From: Trichomonas tenax
Taxonomy: Eukaryota; Parabasalia; Trichomonadida; Trichomonadidae
Direction: 5' to 3'
DNA: 64,000 nt
Assembly: GCA_023091735.1 (NCBI GenBank)
Contig: JALKBU010000050.1
Coordinates: 1 to 64,000 of the forward strand
This document shows positions 9,619 through 18,669 of this stretch, piece by piece. Within the stretch, counting starts at the first letter, position 1. Every line of letters starts with the position of its first letter. A program made the position numbers and the translations under genes. A model generated the notes under the pieces. It had not been told where the DNA came from and made no database searches. It saw only the letters and a program-made list of their open reading frames with translations.

Positions 9619-11529
9619 TTACTTGGAGCGAGCAGCAATCTCTCTCTTGACATTGGCAAGATCCTCTTCGATCTTCTCGAGAGCGTTCCTATCGATCTGT
9701 GTCTCGGCACGATCGATCTTTGTGTCGAGTTCCATGATCTGGGCGGAAATCTTTCCTGACGTTTCAATGCCTTCGGAGATACCTTCGAAGAGAACTAAGA
9801 GCTCGACGATTGTCTTGTACATTGTCTTGGCCCACTCGTTGCCTTGTCCTTTGGCTTCTGTGTAGACCATTTCATCGATGTACATCCATGTTCTCTTGAC
9901 CTTTGCAATTGTGTTGTTCATCGATGAATGCTGTGTTCTGATATCGTTCCTGATCTTCTCGACATCTTGTTCTTGCTTTTCGATTGTCTTGATGATCTGG
10001 AAGATGCTGTCAATGTAGTGGCTTCTAGGCTTCTGCTCTCCTCTTGTGCCGATATCCTTCTCTAAGTTTGTGATAGCTTCTGTGTCTGCAGCAAGCTTAG
10101 CTTCGCCTTCTTGGATCTGCATCTTTGTCTTAGCGAGCATCTTCATCTGGCGCTGGTAGTCGTCTGTGCGCCTTCTCATTGCACTCGCGAGGCTTCTGTA
10201 TTCGTTAACCAAGGCCTGGCGCTTAGGTTCGAATTCCTTAGCAATCTCCAAAAGAGATGCCATAGAGTCAACGAACTCTCTCTGTAAAGCTCTGATTTGT
10301 GTTGGGTCACTCTTTGCGATCTCAGCCATCTTAGATGCCTTGTCGTATTCGTTTGCAAGGCGGTCGTTCTCCTCCTTTGTTGTGTTGAGGAGCTCTGTAA
10401 GGCTCTTGATCTCTTCGCGGTGCTGATCCATTGTTGTCTCGATATCAGCAGCAGAGGCTTCTGTGCGTGTAATCAAGTCACGAAGCTCGGCGAGTTCACG
10501 GCGCTGCTCATCTCTGATAACGTTCTCCTGCTTGACTGTCAACTTTGGAACAACTGGAGCAGCAGCGGCTTCTGTCTGTTCCTCTGTAACCAACTTGACG
10601 TTATCCTTGCTGGCGCTGCGCTCGACACCTGTGTGGACAGCGGCAGCTGCTGTGGCTGTAGCTGTTGTGAGTGTTGAAGCGGCGGATGTACCGATCTTTG
10701 TATCCTTAGCGTTGTACTCGAAACGAGCGACGTTTGCGATACGAGAGCTGGCCTTTGTTGATGGCAATATTTGTTGCTTTGTGACGATTGGTGTTGCTTC
10801 GATTATTGTGGCTGAAGCCTGGAATGCGCGTGAAGCTATGTTGAACAACTTGGCTGTGGATGGCTTCTCCTGTGTGAAGTCGAACTGGTCAATATCGACA
10901 TCACGATCGTTCTGAGCGAGAAGTGATGCCATTGAGTTCTTCTTGAGCTGAACATTGAATGGGATGCCAGAATTTGGTAAGAGCGGCTCAGCAACGAATG
11001 CCTGCTTTGGCATGATTGAGAATTCAGCAATCTTCTTGGAATCCTCAACACTGGCTGGCTTAGAGATTTCCTTGAGTGGCTGTATGACATAAGAGCGGAC
11101 CTTCAATGTCTTGCATGCATTGAATTCGTCCTGTGCGGCCTTGATCGCGATGGCATTTGGTGATGCAGCAACGACGGACTTGGAGACTTCTGCATTAGAG
11201 CGCGGTATCTTTTCAAGTAAGAACGAGATAATAGATCTTGTTTTCTCGACTTGTGGATATAAAATGGCATCGTAGCCCAGAGAGTTCGGATAGCCCTTAG
11301 AAATGATTTTCTCAATCATGTCTGTGGCGTACTTGTAGAGGATGGCGCTGCTCTTCGGTGGTGGTGGAGTTTTCCCGATATCTGGGAATTTTCCGAAAAG
11401 GAAACGAATAACGTCGATTAATTTATCAGTGGCGATCTTCTCGAGGTTCTGTATCGAGGAAACTTGTTTGTAGCCAAGGATAGAAAGCTGATTGAGAATA
11501 ATCGAATCTGCGTCAACTCTATCACTCAT
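9619..11529 (-). CDS. CCDC22: CCDC22 homolog (CCC/Commander complex)
   Basis: This is a 636-residue homolog of CCDC22, the coiled-coil scaffold that binds CCDC93 and COMMD proteins in the CCC/Commander complex for endosomal recycling. The N-terminal 115 residues form the NN-CH domain (ILNQLSILGYK..., GYPNSLGYDAILYP as in human GYPLELGYQNFLYP). A disordered middle holds the conserved KVRSYVIQPLKEIS and MASLLAQNDRDVDIDQFDF elements. A long coiled coil spans about residues 330-636, including SHYIDSIFQIIKTIEKQEQDVEKI and MYIDEMVYTEAK, which align with human YTQRILEIVGNIRKQKEEI and VTDELVFKDAK. Length equals the family norm (about 627). An initiator (11535-11544) lies 12 bases upstream of the ATG. 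Confidence 0.93.
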   Translation of the reverse strand: MSDRVDADSIILNQLSILGYKQVSSIQNLEKIATDKLIDVIRFLFGKFPDIGKTPPPPKSSAILYKYATDMIEKIISKGYPNSLGYDAILYPQVEKTRSIISFLLEKIPRSNAEVSKSVVAASPNAIAIKAAQDEFNACKTLKVRSYVIQPLKEISKPASVEDSKKIAEFSIMPKQAFVAEPLLPNSGIPFNVQLKKNSMASLLAQNDRDVDIDQFDFTQEKPSTAKLFNIASRAFQASATIIEATPIVTKQQILPSTKASSRIANVARFEYNAKDTKIGTSAASTLTTATATAAAAVHTGVERSASKDNVKLVTEEQTEAAAAPVVPKLTVKQENVIRDEQRRELAELRDLITRTEASAADIETTMDQHREEIKSLTELLNTTKEENDRLANEYDKASKMAEIAKSDPTQIRALQREFVDSMASLLEIAKEFEPKRQALVNEYRSLASAMRRRTDDYQRQMKMLAKTKMQIQEGEAKLAADTEAITNLEKDIGTRGEQKPRSHYIDSIFQIIKTIEKQEQDVEKIRNDIRTQHSSMNNTIAKVKRTWMYIDEMVYTEAKGQGNEWAKTMYKTIVELLVLFEGISEGIETSGKISAQIMELDTKIDRAETQIDRNALEKIEEDLANVKREIAARSK

Positions 11530-11534
11530 TTTCT

Positions 11535-11544
11535 GAAAGGTGAC
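11535..11544 (-). promoter_or_regulatory. initiator element of CCDC22
   Basis: GTCACCTTTC on the minus strand. The predicted +1 A is at 11541, giving a 12-base leader. A second copy-like string, ATCACTTTTACC, lies just upstream. Confidence 0.55.
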
Positions 11545-11644
11545 ATGGAGGTAAAAGTGATAAAAAGGTTATTGTCATCATGATGTTATATAAGGTTAAT
11601 TTGTAAAAATGATATTGGTAATAAGGTTATATTGTTGTATTTAG

Positions 11645-13069
11645 ATGAATGATTTTCCGCAGGCCAAATTGGCTTTTGACAGTGGTCGGTATGGAAAATC
11701 GTCCCAGATGTTTGAATCTATGATCGAAAATGAAACAGATTTCACGAAAAAAACAATATTAAAAGCAAATAATTTCATCGCTAAATATTTGAACTTGAAT
11801 GACGAAATGCCCGAGAAAGAAGTCGATTCTTTGATAAGCCTTCTATCAGGAATTCCTGATGAAGCAACAAGGAAAAGATCAATATATATTTTTACCAAAA
11901 ACGTTACACTTTACTATGCATCTCGCAAAAAAGTTGATCTTGCATTTAAATTCGTTGAAATTGCTTACGAGAACGATATAACACTTGAATGTGAAAAATT
12001 ATACGATTCATTGTGCCTCGCGTTCAAAGATTACAGAATTAAAGACAGACACTCACTCTTTATCAAGCTCTGGGATTCTTTTGTGAATGAAGATTATAAA
12101 AATTGTCTTCAATTTCTTGATCAAGAAAGTGATAATTCCAGTTACATTGCAGGCTGTTGCTACCTCGCAATGGGTCACATCAAAGACGCGCTGAAATCTT
12201 TCCAAGAATCAATCAACAAAAAATTTAGAATTTCTGACTCTTTAATCGGCGCTGGAATATGTGTTTATAAATTGAAAAACATAAAACAAGCAATGAATTA
12301 CTTCACGCAAGCTATGAGAGCATCACCGGAACTATCTGCCGCTGCAATATTTAATGCTGCAGAAGTTTGCGGTGCCCTTCAAAAATATGATGAACAAACA
12401 TCATTACTTCAGATATATGCACGACTTGAAATTGGAATTAGAAAGCGCGGCTCAATAGGAACACTATATAAATTAGCAAAGCTATCTCTTCAAAGTGGTG
12501 ATGCACACTCTGCTGTAGATCGATATCAGTATATAATGGATGAATGCAAATCTTTGGGTGTTGCTCTTCCATCGCCTTCATTTATTGTAGAGTTTGCGCA
12601 TGCTTTGAATTTAATATATGATCATGAAACTTCAAAATCCATATTAGATACTTCGAATCCATCAGATGACTTAACACGATCTGTCATTGCTCACACTTTG
12701 TTTTTATCACGAAATTATTTAGAATGCGAGCAAATGATTTCAGGTTTAGAAACACCTGATGGACTGACGAACCAGGCCATTCTGAAGTATATATCTGGTG
12801 ATGAAAGGGGAGCTATTCAGCAACTTGAACAAACAAGGAGACGATTCCCAAACGAAAAATCAATATTGCGAACATTAGTTCTGATTAAGTTCGCGAAACC
12901 ACAGACTGTGAAAAGTGGCTGCATGACATGGCTGACATATCTCGGATACCAGATGCATTACGAATCAGAATTCTATGAGGATATCATAACCAGACTGACA
13001 CTTCAAGGAAGTCCTGATCCTGTCACTATTTCTGCACTTAAATTTATTGCTACTGAGAAAGCAAAATAA
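11645..13069 (+). CDS. TPR-repeat protein, function unknown
   Basis: A 474-residue all-helical protein with TPR-like units. Clear examples are SYIAGCCYLAMGHIKDALKSFQESINKK (about 160-187), SLIGAGICVYKLKNIKQAMNYFTQAMRASP (about 192-221) and TLYKLAKLSLQSGDAHSAVDRYQYIM. The first 40 residues also form a helical hairpin (FDSGRYGKSSQMFESMI). It is transcribed divergently from CCDC22 with only about 115 bases between start codons, so the two probably share a promoter region. TPR proteins of this size include IFT, SRP72 and anaphase-promoting subunits, but no diagnostic motif lets me choose. Confidence 0.8.
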   Translation: MNDFPQAKLAFDSGRYGKSSQMFESMIENETDFTKKTILKANNFIAKYLNLNDEMPEKEVDSLISLLSGIPDEATRKRSIYIFTKNVTLYYASRKKVDLAFKFVEIAYENDITLECEKLYDSLCLAFKDYRIKDRHSLFIKLWDSFVNEDYKNCLQFLDQESDNSSYIAGCCYLAMGHIKDALKSFQESINKKFRISDSLIGAGICVYKLKNIKQAMNYFTQAMRASPELSAAAIFNAAEVCGALQKYDEQTSLLQIYARLEIGIRKRGSIGTLYKLAKLSLQSGDAHSAVDRYQYIMDECKSLGVALPSPSFIVEFAHALNLIYDHETSKSILDTSNPSDDLTRSVIAHTLFLSRNYLECEQMISGLETPDGLTNQAILKYISGDERGAIQQLEQTRRRFPNEKSILRTLVLIKFAKPQTVKSGCMTWLTYLGYQMHYESEFYEDIITRLTLQGSPDPVTISALKFIATEKAK

Positions 13070-13169
13070 TCTTTATATGTTATATTTATCTAAAATGTTG
13101 TTTTTTATTTTATTTAAAAATATGTTTGATCTTCACAGGAAAAAGAGATGAGTTAATTAAAAAAATATT

Positions 13170-16100
13170 TTAGACTATTCGTGGATTAGTTATTAGTTCT
13201 GGTGTTTCAACATGGGCACCGCAAATCTGGCACTGTTTAAGTTCGCACATCAGCCTGTGTGATGCTGGGAACTTGCATGTTGGGCACTCGCACCAGTCAT
13301 TCTTCGTCATGTGCATGCCTGTGACAGTATCGTATGGTATGTTAGTCTTGCAAGCAGAGCAGTAGAGTTCCGATACAGGAACGTCTGAGCCACAAACTGG
13401 GCAAGGAGTTGTCGGCTCTGGTTCCTCGGATGTGTTCTTGTGTCTAACCGTTGCGACCATCTTTTTCATCAAGTCTGGTGAAATCTTTCCTTCATATTCT
13501 GGTGTGATAAGTTTTGTTGCTGCTTCGAACGCAGACTTCTTGTAGCCCTGGCGTGAGCATTCGACGACTGTCATTGCAAGGATGCTGGCTGCATGCTGTG
13601 GGAACTTGGAGGCATACTTTGAGACACGTCTCAAGAGGAAACATGCAATGTTCTTGTCGAACTCTTTCATTGGCTTGATCTGGAGGTATGAGTGGATGAT
13701 CATAAGACTCTGCTTCATCTCAGATGATATTGTCTGGTTGTGCTTCTGAAGCTGACAGAAGATGTCGAACAAGATATCCCTCGACTGTCTATATTCACCT
13801 CTTTCTCTGTACTCGTCCGCGATTCTCATAGCTGTGACAGCGGCCTCATCGAACTGCTTCATGATGATGAACATTCTGAGCAAGTAACGCAAGTCTTTGC
13901 TCTTCATGTTGAGCGACAAATAATCGAGCAGTTCATCGCGAATCTGCCTGTTGTCAACCTTCTCAGCAAGATCGAGAGCACCGTCGAGGGCTGCTGGAGA
14001 GCCATCGGCCATGTAGCAGTTCATTGCACGCTCCGGATCGTCGGCCTTGGCGAAGAACTTGGCTGCAGAAATATTGTCGTTTCTGGCGCAGAAGTAAGCA
14101 GCGATGGCCTCGTACTGCTGTCTTGTTCCGTTGTTTCCGATCAAGTCAGCAAGTTCATCCATACGCTGGTGGAGTTCGGCAATCCTGAAGGCATCTTCTG
14201 TTCTTCCGGCAATGATCAAGAATTCGATTGCATACCTGAAGTTTCCAAGTTGGATGCAATGCTCTGCAACAGCTCTGCAAGCATCTGCTGTTGGGTGTGC
14301 TCTGGCAATTGCTGTGGCTCTGTCGAGATTGACCTTGAGGAGGACTCTGACGAGGCTCTCCCAGTCGTTGGCGCGCTCGAAGGCTGTTGTTGCGGCTTCA
14401 AGCTGTCCAGACCTCTCGAGCTGCTTACCAATGGAAACTAAGACCTTAGAGTCATCGACCTTTGGAACTAATTCAGCAGCAGCCTGCAAATCATTGGCTC
14501 TGACATAGCACTGAGCTGCGGAGTTGAATTGAGAGACTTGCGAGTAAAGCTGCGCTGCCTGCTGGAATGCAGAGAGTCTCTCGAGGATGCGAGCACACTC
14601 CGTGACAAGCGCTGTGTCCTTTGTCTTCTCGAGCTGCTTCATACCCTGCTCGACTTTGCCTGCGAGGATCAAGCAACGGATGATGCCGCTCCTTGAGCCC
14701 TTCTTGAGCTCTGGTGTCTGGAGAGCGGCCTTGTACTGCGTGATGGCGGCAGAATAGTTGCCCGTGAGTTCGTTCTGTCGGCCACTCTCGTAAGAAAGCT
14801 GAGGAATGCGAGATGGATCGAACTTTTCAGCTAATGTGAGAGCACTATCGAATTGCAAGAGTGCGGATCTCATTTCGAGAGCCATCTGTGGTCTGGAGGA
14901 CTCCAAGAAGTTCTTCTGTGCACCATTGAAATCTCTGTTGAGCATTGAGACGTAACCACGAAGGAAGGAATACTCTTCTTCGCGTTTGACAGGTGCGAGA
15001 ATGTTATAATTTGCAGCATCACCGCAGCAAGCATAAGCATCAGCAGCGATCTCAATCGTGAGAGCTGATAATGCAGAATCAGCGACTTCCTTGATGAGAG
15101 CCTTATCGCCGATCCTGAGAGCTGTCTGAAGAGCTTTCCTGTGCCTGTGGATTGTCAGTAATTGCCTGACTGATTCTGGAGTGTCTCTTCCGAGTGCTGA
15201 GTGTGATGGCATTGTATACGTTTGCTCAGTCGACTGGGAATCAAGGAATATCAAGCATCCATCGAAAATGCCGATTGGAGACTTGAGTGTTGGGATTTCA
15301 GAAACGCATAGCTGCTTAAGCTCTGAGTCAGAGACATTGTGATCGGTAATATGGTAGAGAGCGCATGTCTTTGGTGCGAAGACAGCGAAGACCGAGCGAT
15401 CGAGCATATCGAACAAAGCTGTTGATGCACCAATCTGCTTTCCTTCGCTCTTAACTTCGAGTGTTGTGCGCTTGATTGGATTGAAAATAAATATGCCGTG
15501 GCTGGAGTCGATGAAAATAAAGCGCGTTTCACTTCCGTTAGCTTTGATGGAAATGATTGGATTTGGATGTTTGTATCCGTCCAAGAAAGCCTGGTTGCGG
15601 GTGTTGAAGATCCTTACAGTGCCGTCATCTGTTGCCAGCAACAAAAGTGGTGTCGTGAGACAGAAAGCAGTGACCTTTGCATTAGTATCAAAATCAGGGA
15701 ATGTGAAAGGTCTCTTGGAGCTATCGAAGTAATTCAACATAACTTTTCCGCCCATCAACACTGCATAAGCAGTCTCACTGACTTGGATGGAGTCTATTGT
15801 AGCAGCGAGCTCAGCACTGGATATCTGCTGGCATGTCTTTGTATCGTAGAACCAGCATTTGTTATTAAATGCCGTGGCAACAATCTTCGGACAGATTCCA
15901 AGCTTCTGTGGTTGATAATCAACAGAGATTGGCTTCGTTGTCTTCTTGTGCATATCATAGACAACCAACTGTGTGAGTGACTGACTATAAACGCAGATTG
16001 TGCCGTTGGAAGCACTGAGAATTGGAACTTCGACTAAATAAACGAGAACAACGCCATCATGTGTGGAAACTGCACCAAGAGAACCATCAGAAGACAAAGC

Positions 16101-17036
16101 AATAGAACAGACATCGCCTTGCACATCATTGGGGAACCTAACTTGTTCATCAATGATGTTCTTAGGATCGTCTAAGTTGATCAATTTAACTGAAGGTCCA
16201 TTTCCGACGAGTGCCTTTGTGTGGATGGAATCAGCTGACGTCACAGATGATGGAAATGCGTGCCTCTGTATGACAACCTCTGAGTCGAAGTTAACGAGGA
16301 AGAATTTTCCGTATGTAAATTGAACATAAACTAAAGCGTTCGTTAAAGTAATACATTTGATGATTTTTCCTAAACTTGGTTCGAATTTAAGCTTTTGTGG
16401 TGCTGAGCCATTTCCGTATTCCCAGAAATATAATGTTGGATTATTTAAGCTAGCGAAAACGAGTGTCAATGTGCTGTCAACTGTAATAAACTGAGGGAAC
16501 ACTGGAATATCGCCAATATCTTGACGTGCCAAAACCTTACCCTTAACGTCCGAAACTGATATTGACTGATCTAAAGAGCAAAGAGCGAGGTGAGACTTGG
16601 AATTCCAACTGCCATCGACAATAGCGCTGTCGTGTGTACCCTGGTAGTTCTGTGATTGTCTTGAATTTAAGTCGCAGATCCAAAACTTGCCTTTGTCGGA
16701 TCCAACAGCGAGAAATGAGTTCCTTTTCGAACATTGTAACCATGTAGCAATGAATGGAGCTTCAATTTGATTCGTTTCGCTTGTTGCGACATTTATTAAG
16801 ACAATTTCTGGAGTATCAGAGCTAGAAATGACTAATATCTTTGACTGAGAGTCCCACTCGAGGTATTTTGGATTCGGTATAGGCATAGACATAAGTTTAG
16901 TGCCATTCCTATCAAAAATGAAAATTGTGCCATTATTTCCAAAGCAAGCTAAATACTTCGAGTCCCTGCTCCATTTAAACACCGGCATTGAGCCAGGACC
17001 GAGATCTGCTTCATCGATATGAAAAACAAGTTGCAT
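13170..17036 (-). CDS. IFT144: IFT144 / WDR19, intraflagellar transport complex A
   Basis: This is a 1288-residue homolog of WDR19/IFT144, a core subunit of IFT-A, which drives retrograde transport in flagella. About residues 1-640 form two WD40 propellers (ECFxHxE-like: FLAVGSDKGKFWICDL, AIVDGSWNSKSHLALCSLDQSISVSD, NNKCWFYDT, TRFIFIDSSHGIFIFNP). About residues 640-1180 are TPR-like helices with family landmarks SAAITQYKAAL, AAQLYSQVSQFNSAAQCYVRANDL, LSLNMKSKDLRYLLRMFIIMKQFDEAA and SEMKQSLMIIHSYL. The C-terminal 90 residues hold paired zinc ribbons (TPCPVCGSDVPVSELYCSACK..IPYDTVTGMHM, WCECPTCKFPA, CQICGAH), the IFT144 signature. Length is near the human 1342. The flagellate lifestyle fits. 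Confidence 0.96.
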   Translation of the reverse strand: MQLVFHIDEADLGPGSMPVFKWSRDSKYLACFGNNGTIFIFDRNGTKLMSMPIPNPKYLEWDSQSKILVISSSDTPEIVLINVATSETNQIEAPFIATWLQCSKRNSFLAVGSDKGKFWICDLNSRQSQNYQGTHDSAIVDGSWNSKSHLALCSLDQSISVSDVKGKVLARQDIGDIPVFPQFITVDSTLTLVFASLNNPTLYFWEYGNGSAPQKLKFEPSLGKIIKCITLTNALVYVQFTYGKFFLVNFDSEVVIQRHAFPSSVTSADSIHTKALVGNGPSVKLINLDDPKNIIDEQVRFPNDVQGDVCSIALSSDGSLGAVSTHDGVVLVYLVEVPILSASNGTICVYSQSLTQLVVYDMHKKTTKPISVDYQPQKLGICPKIVATAFNNKCWFYDTKTCQQISSAELAATIDSIQVSETAYAVLMGGKVMLNYFDSSKRPFTFPDFDTNAKVTAFCLTTPLLLLATDDGTVRIFNTRNQAFLDGYKHPNPIISIKANGSETRFIFIDSSHGIFIFNPIKRTTLEVKSEGKQIGASTALFDMLDRSVFAVFAPKTCALYHITDHNVSDSELKQLCVSEIPTLKSPIGIFDGCLIFLDSQSTEQTYTMPSHSALGRDTPESVRQLLTIHRHRKALQTALRIGDKALIKEVADSALSALTIEIAADAYACCGDAANYNILAPVKREEEYSFLRGYVSMLNRDFNGAQKNFLESSRPQMALEMRSALLQFDSALTLAEKFDPSRIPQLSYESGRQNELTGNYSAAITQYKAALQTPELKKGSRSGIIRCLILAGKVEQGMKQLEKTKDTALVTECARILERLSAFQQAAQLYSQVSQFNSAAQCYVRANDLQAAAELVPKVDDSKVLVSIGKQLERSGQLEAATTAFERANDWESLVRVLLKVNLDRATAIARAHPTADACRAVAEHCIQLGNFRYAIEFLIIAGRTEDAFRIAELHQRMDELADLIGNNGTRQQYEAIAAYFCARNDNISAAKFFAKADDPERAMNCYMADGSPAALDGALDLAEKVDNRQIRDELLDYLSLNMKSKDLRYLLRMFIIMKQFDEAAVTAMRIADEYRERGEYRQSRDILFDIFCQLQKHNQTISSEMKQSLMIIHSYLQIKPMKEFDKNIACFLLRRVSKYASKFPQHAASILAMTVVECSRQGYKKSAFEAATKLITPEYEGKISPDLMKKMVATVRHKNTSEEPEPTTPCPVCGSDVPVSELYCSACKTNIPYDTVTGMHMTKNDWCECPTCKFPASHRLMCELKQCQICGAHVETPELITNPRIV

Positions 17037-17838
17037 GAACGTTATTAATTTTTTTTATTGTAAACTTCATTATTCATGTCTGTCTGTATTTAGACTCTAA
17101 ACAATGCATACTTCATATTTTCTACGATAATCCTTCGCATTGACCTAGAAATTTTAATCATTCAAATTTTATTGCAAAATTCTTTTAAAATTTCTAATCT
17201 ACTTGTTGAATCTTGTTTAGTTCTTAAGTTTTAGCGTGGACATCAAATTTGACAATTTGAAAAAGTTTATTTGCAAGGCCAATTTTGTGATATTCTGTAC
17301 ATACTCAACAAATAACAGATAATTGTGAAAGATTGCTTTTGATGAAGAATGCAAATTTTTCTCATAAATAAGTATAAAAATTGTATGTTATACGTCAAAA
17401 ACACTATTTTTAGAGATTGTAAAAAATATATTATTAATGATAATAGATAAGGAACATATTTAAATACCAATGAAAGTGAAAAATCTTGTTTTCAAATCAA
17501 TTAAATATTTTTTTGAAAAACAAACGCTCTCTTACATAACATTTCTCAACGCATGCAAGAGGAATAATTCTATCCATACAATGATATCATAATAACATTT
17601 TCAATACTCAATATTGAATGTCTTTGAGGCAAATGGATTTCATTAATTCATCTCAGCAGTGGTGGTCTTCACCGCAACAAAATTTGTTGAACATATTCAA
17701 ATTAATACAAAAAATTAAAGTTTTGGTTCGTTAAAACTCAGTTGTAGTAATGATATCTCACATGCAAACACATTTATGGGAGTAACTCAATTTTTTTTGC
17801 TATAGGCCTCTAAATTAAGAAAATAAAATAAAAAAAAA
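17037..17838. other. AT-rich intergenic region
   Basis: No gene recognised. The right end (about 17820-17838) is the T-rich terminator of the RNA gene that follows, read on the minus strand. Confidence 0.5.
17825..17838 (-). terminator. Pol III-type T-run terminator
   Basis: Read on the minus strand, the RNA's terminal helix ends in CACC and is followed at once by eight T and a further T-rich stretch, the usual RNA polymerase III stop. Confidence 0.6.
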
Positions 17839-18047
17839 GGTGATAATGGCTTTAGGAGTGAGCCCCATTGAGGTAGATTCCGAGAAACCCAATTCGATAA
17901 CTCTACGAGCAGACATGCACAACGACAGGGTCTTTAAACCCAGCGAAAGTCATTGGTCGCCATCACGGCCTGCACTTTATGCGACTGTCTGGGGACTTTC
18001 CCGAGGGATGAAGAATAGACAGAGCTATTCAGTATGTAACCCTCACC
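17839..18047 (-). ncRNA. RMRP: RNase MRP/P RNA candidate
   Basis: A GC-richer block of about 209 nt with RNase MRP/P signatures on the minus strand. Near the 5' end, GGGAAAGTCCCC (17991-18002) matches conserved region I, as in human MRP GGGGAAAGUCCCC. Near the 3' end, GGGGCTCACTCC (17855-17866) matches conserved region V (human MRP GGGGCUCAUUCUC). The two can pair as helix P4. The termini also pair (5' GGTGAGGGT with 3' ATTATCACC) as helix P1, and a run of eight T follows directly as a Pol III terminator. A TATAAAAA box lies 26-33 bases upstream. The P4 sequence favours MRP over P. Length is short for either, and the loop motif that would decide was not found. An overlapping 93-codon frame on the other strand is spurious. 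Confidence 0.72.
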
Positions 18048-18072
18048 GAATTCTCTTCAGCCATTATGACAC

Positions 18073-18080
18073 TTTTTATA
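18073..18080 (-). promoter_or_regulatory. TATA-like box of the RNA gene
   Basis: TATAAAAA on the minus strand, 26-33 bases before the predicted RNA 5' end at 18047. This is the spacing of a U6-type (external) Pol III promoter. It sits upstream of the strand and start deduced independently from helix P1. Confidence 0.5.
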
Positions 18081-18626
18081 TGTCCAGCAATAATCGTTTT
18101 CCCTTCAATAATTTTTTATAAACCATAACTTCTTTTTTGACACTTTACAAATCAGATTTTCCAAAAGAAATTAAATCTCTATCAATACTTATAATTTTAC
18201 TTCTTCATTCATATAGCTAACATCGCAATCATATAGAATCTTATATATGTGATAAAAATAAGAATATATCGTTGAAAAAGGTGAATTTGCAAATCAAAAT
18301 CAGCTTTAGATTTATGTATAAATCTAAATTATATTTGAAAATAAACATAAAATTTTGTTTTTAATTGATGCATCAATGTGTTCAAACTCAAATTTGATAT
18401 TTTGCAATTTTGATAAATATTTCAATTAAAAGAGGCTCAGAGTTTTAGACATGATTATTCGTGTTTTGTGTATTGCATTTATGAATATTACACAGCATCA
18501 AAACTCAATATTGAAATTTGCGCCAAATTTATTTTTCTCCAAAATGAAAAATTCCAATGTTCTTCAATAATATATATCATGAAGATGATAAACGCAGAGT
18601 TAAAAGGAGAAAGATCGAAATTCTCG
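18081..18626. other. AT-rich intergenic region
   Basis: Space between the RNA gene and CDC45, transcribed away from each other. It should hold upstream elements of both. No open frame is convincing; a 62-codon frame at 18468 shows chance composition. Confidence 0.4.
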
Positions 18627-18652
18627 TCACTTTTTTGTTTTTGGCGCGAAAA
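18627..18652 (+). promoter_or_regulatory. initiator plus E2F-like site upstream of CDC45
   Basis: TCACTTTTTT (from 18627, +1 A predicted at 18629) is followed by TTTTTGGCGCGAAAA at 18638-18652, which contains the E2F/DP core TTTGGCGC and the mirrored GCGCGAAA. The site is 18 bases before the CDC45 ATG. E2F control of CDC45 is known in animals and plants; here it is inferred from sequence only. Confidence 0.6.
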
Positions 18653-18669
18653 GTGAGAAGCAATTTTTC

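Noticed and set aside
10297..10915. Long plus-strand ORFs antisense to CCDC22
   Set aside because: Cys/Ser-rich translations opposite a well-conserved coding region; typical shadows.
17840..18121. 93-codon plus-strand ORF
   Set aside because: It lies on the opposite strand of the RNase MRP/P-like RNA; the GC-rich structured RNA explains the lack of stops.
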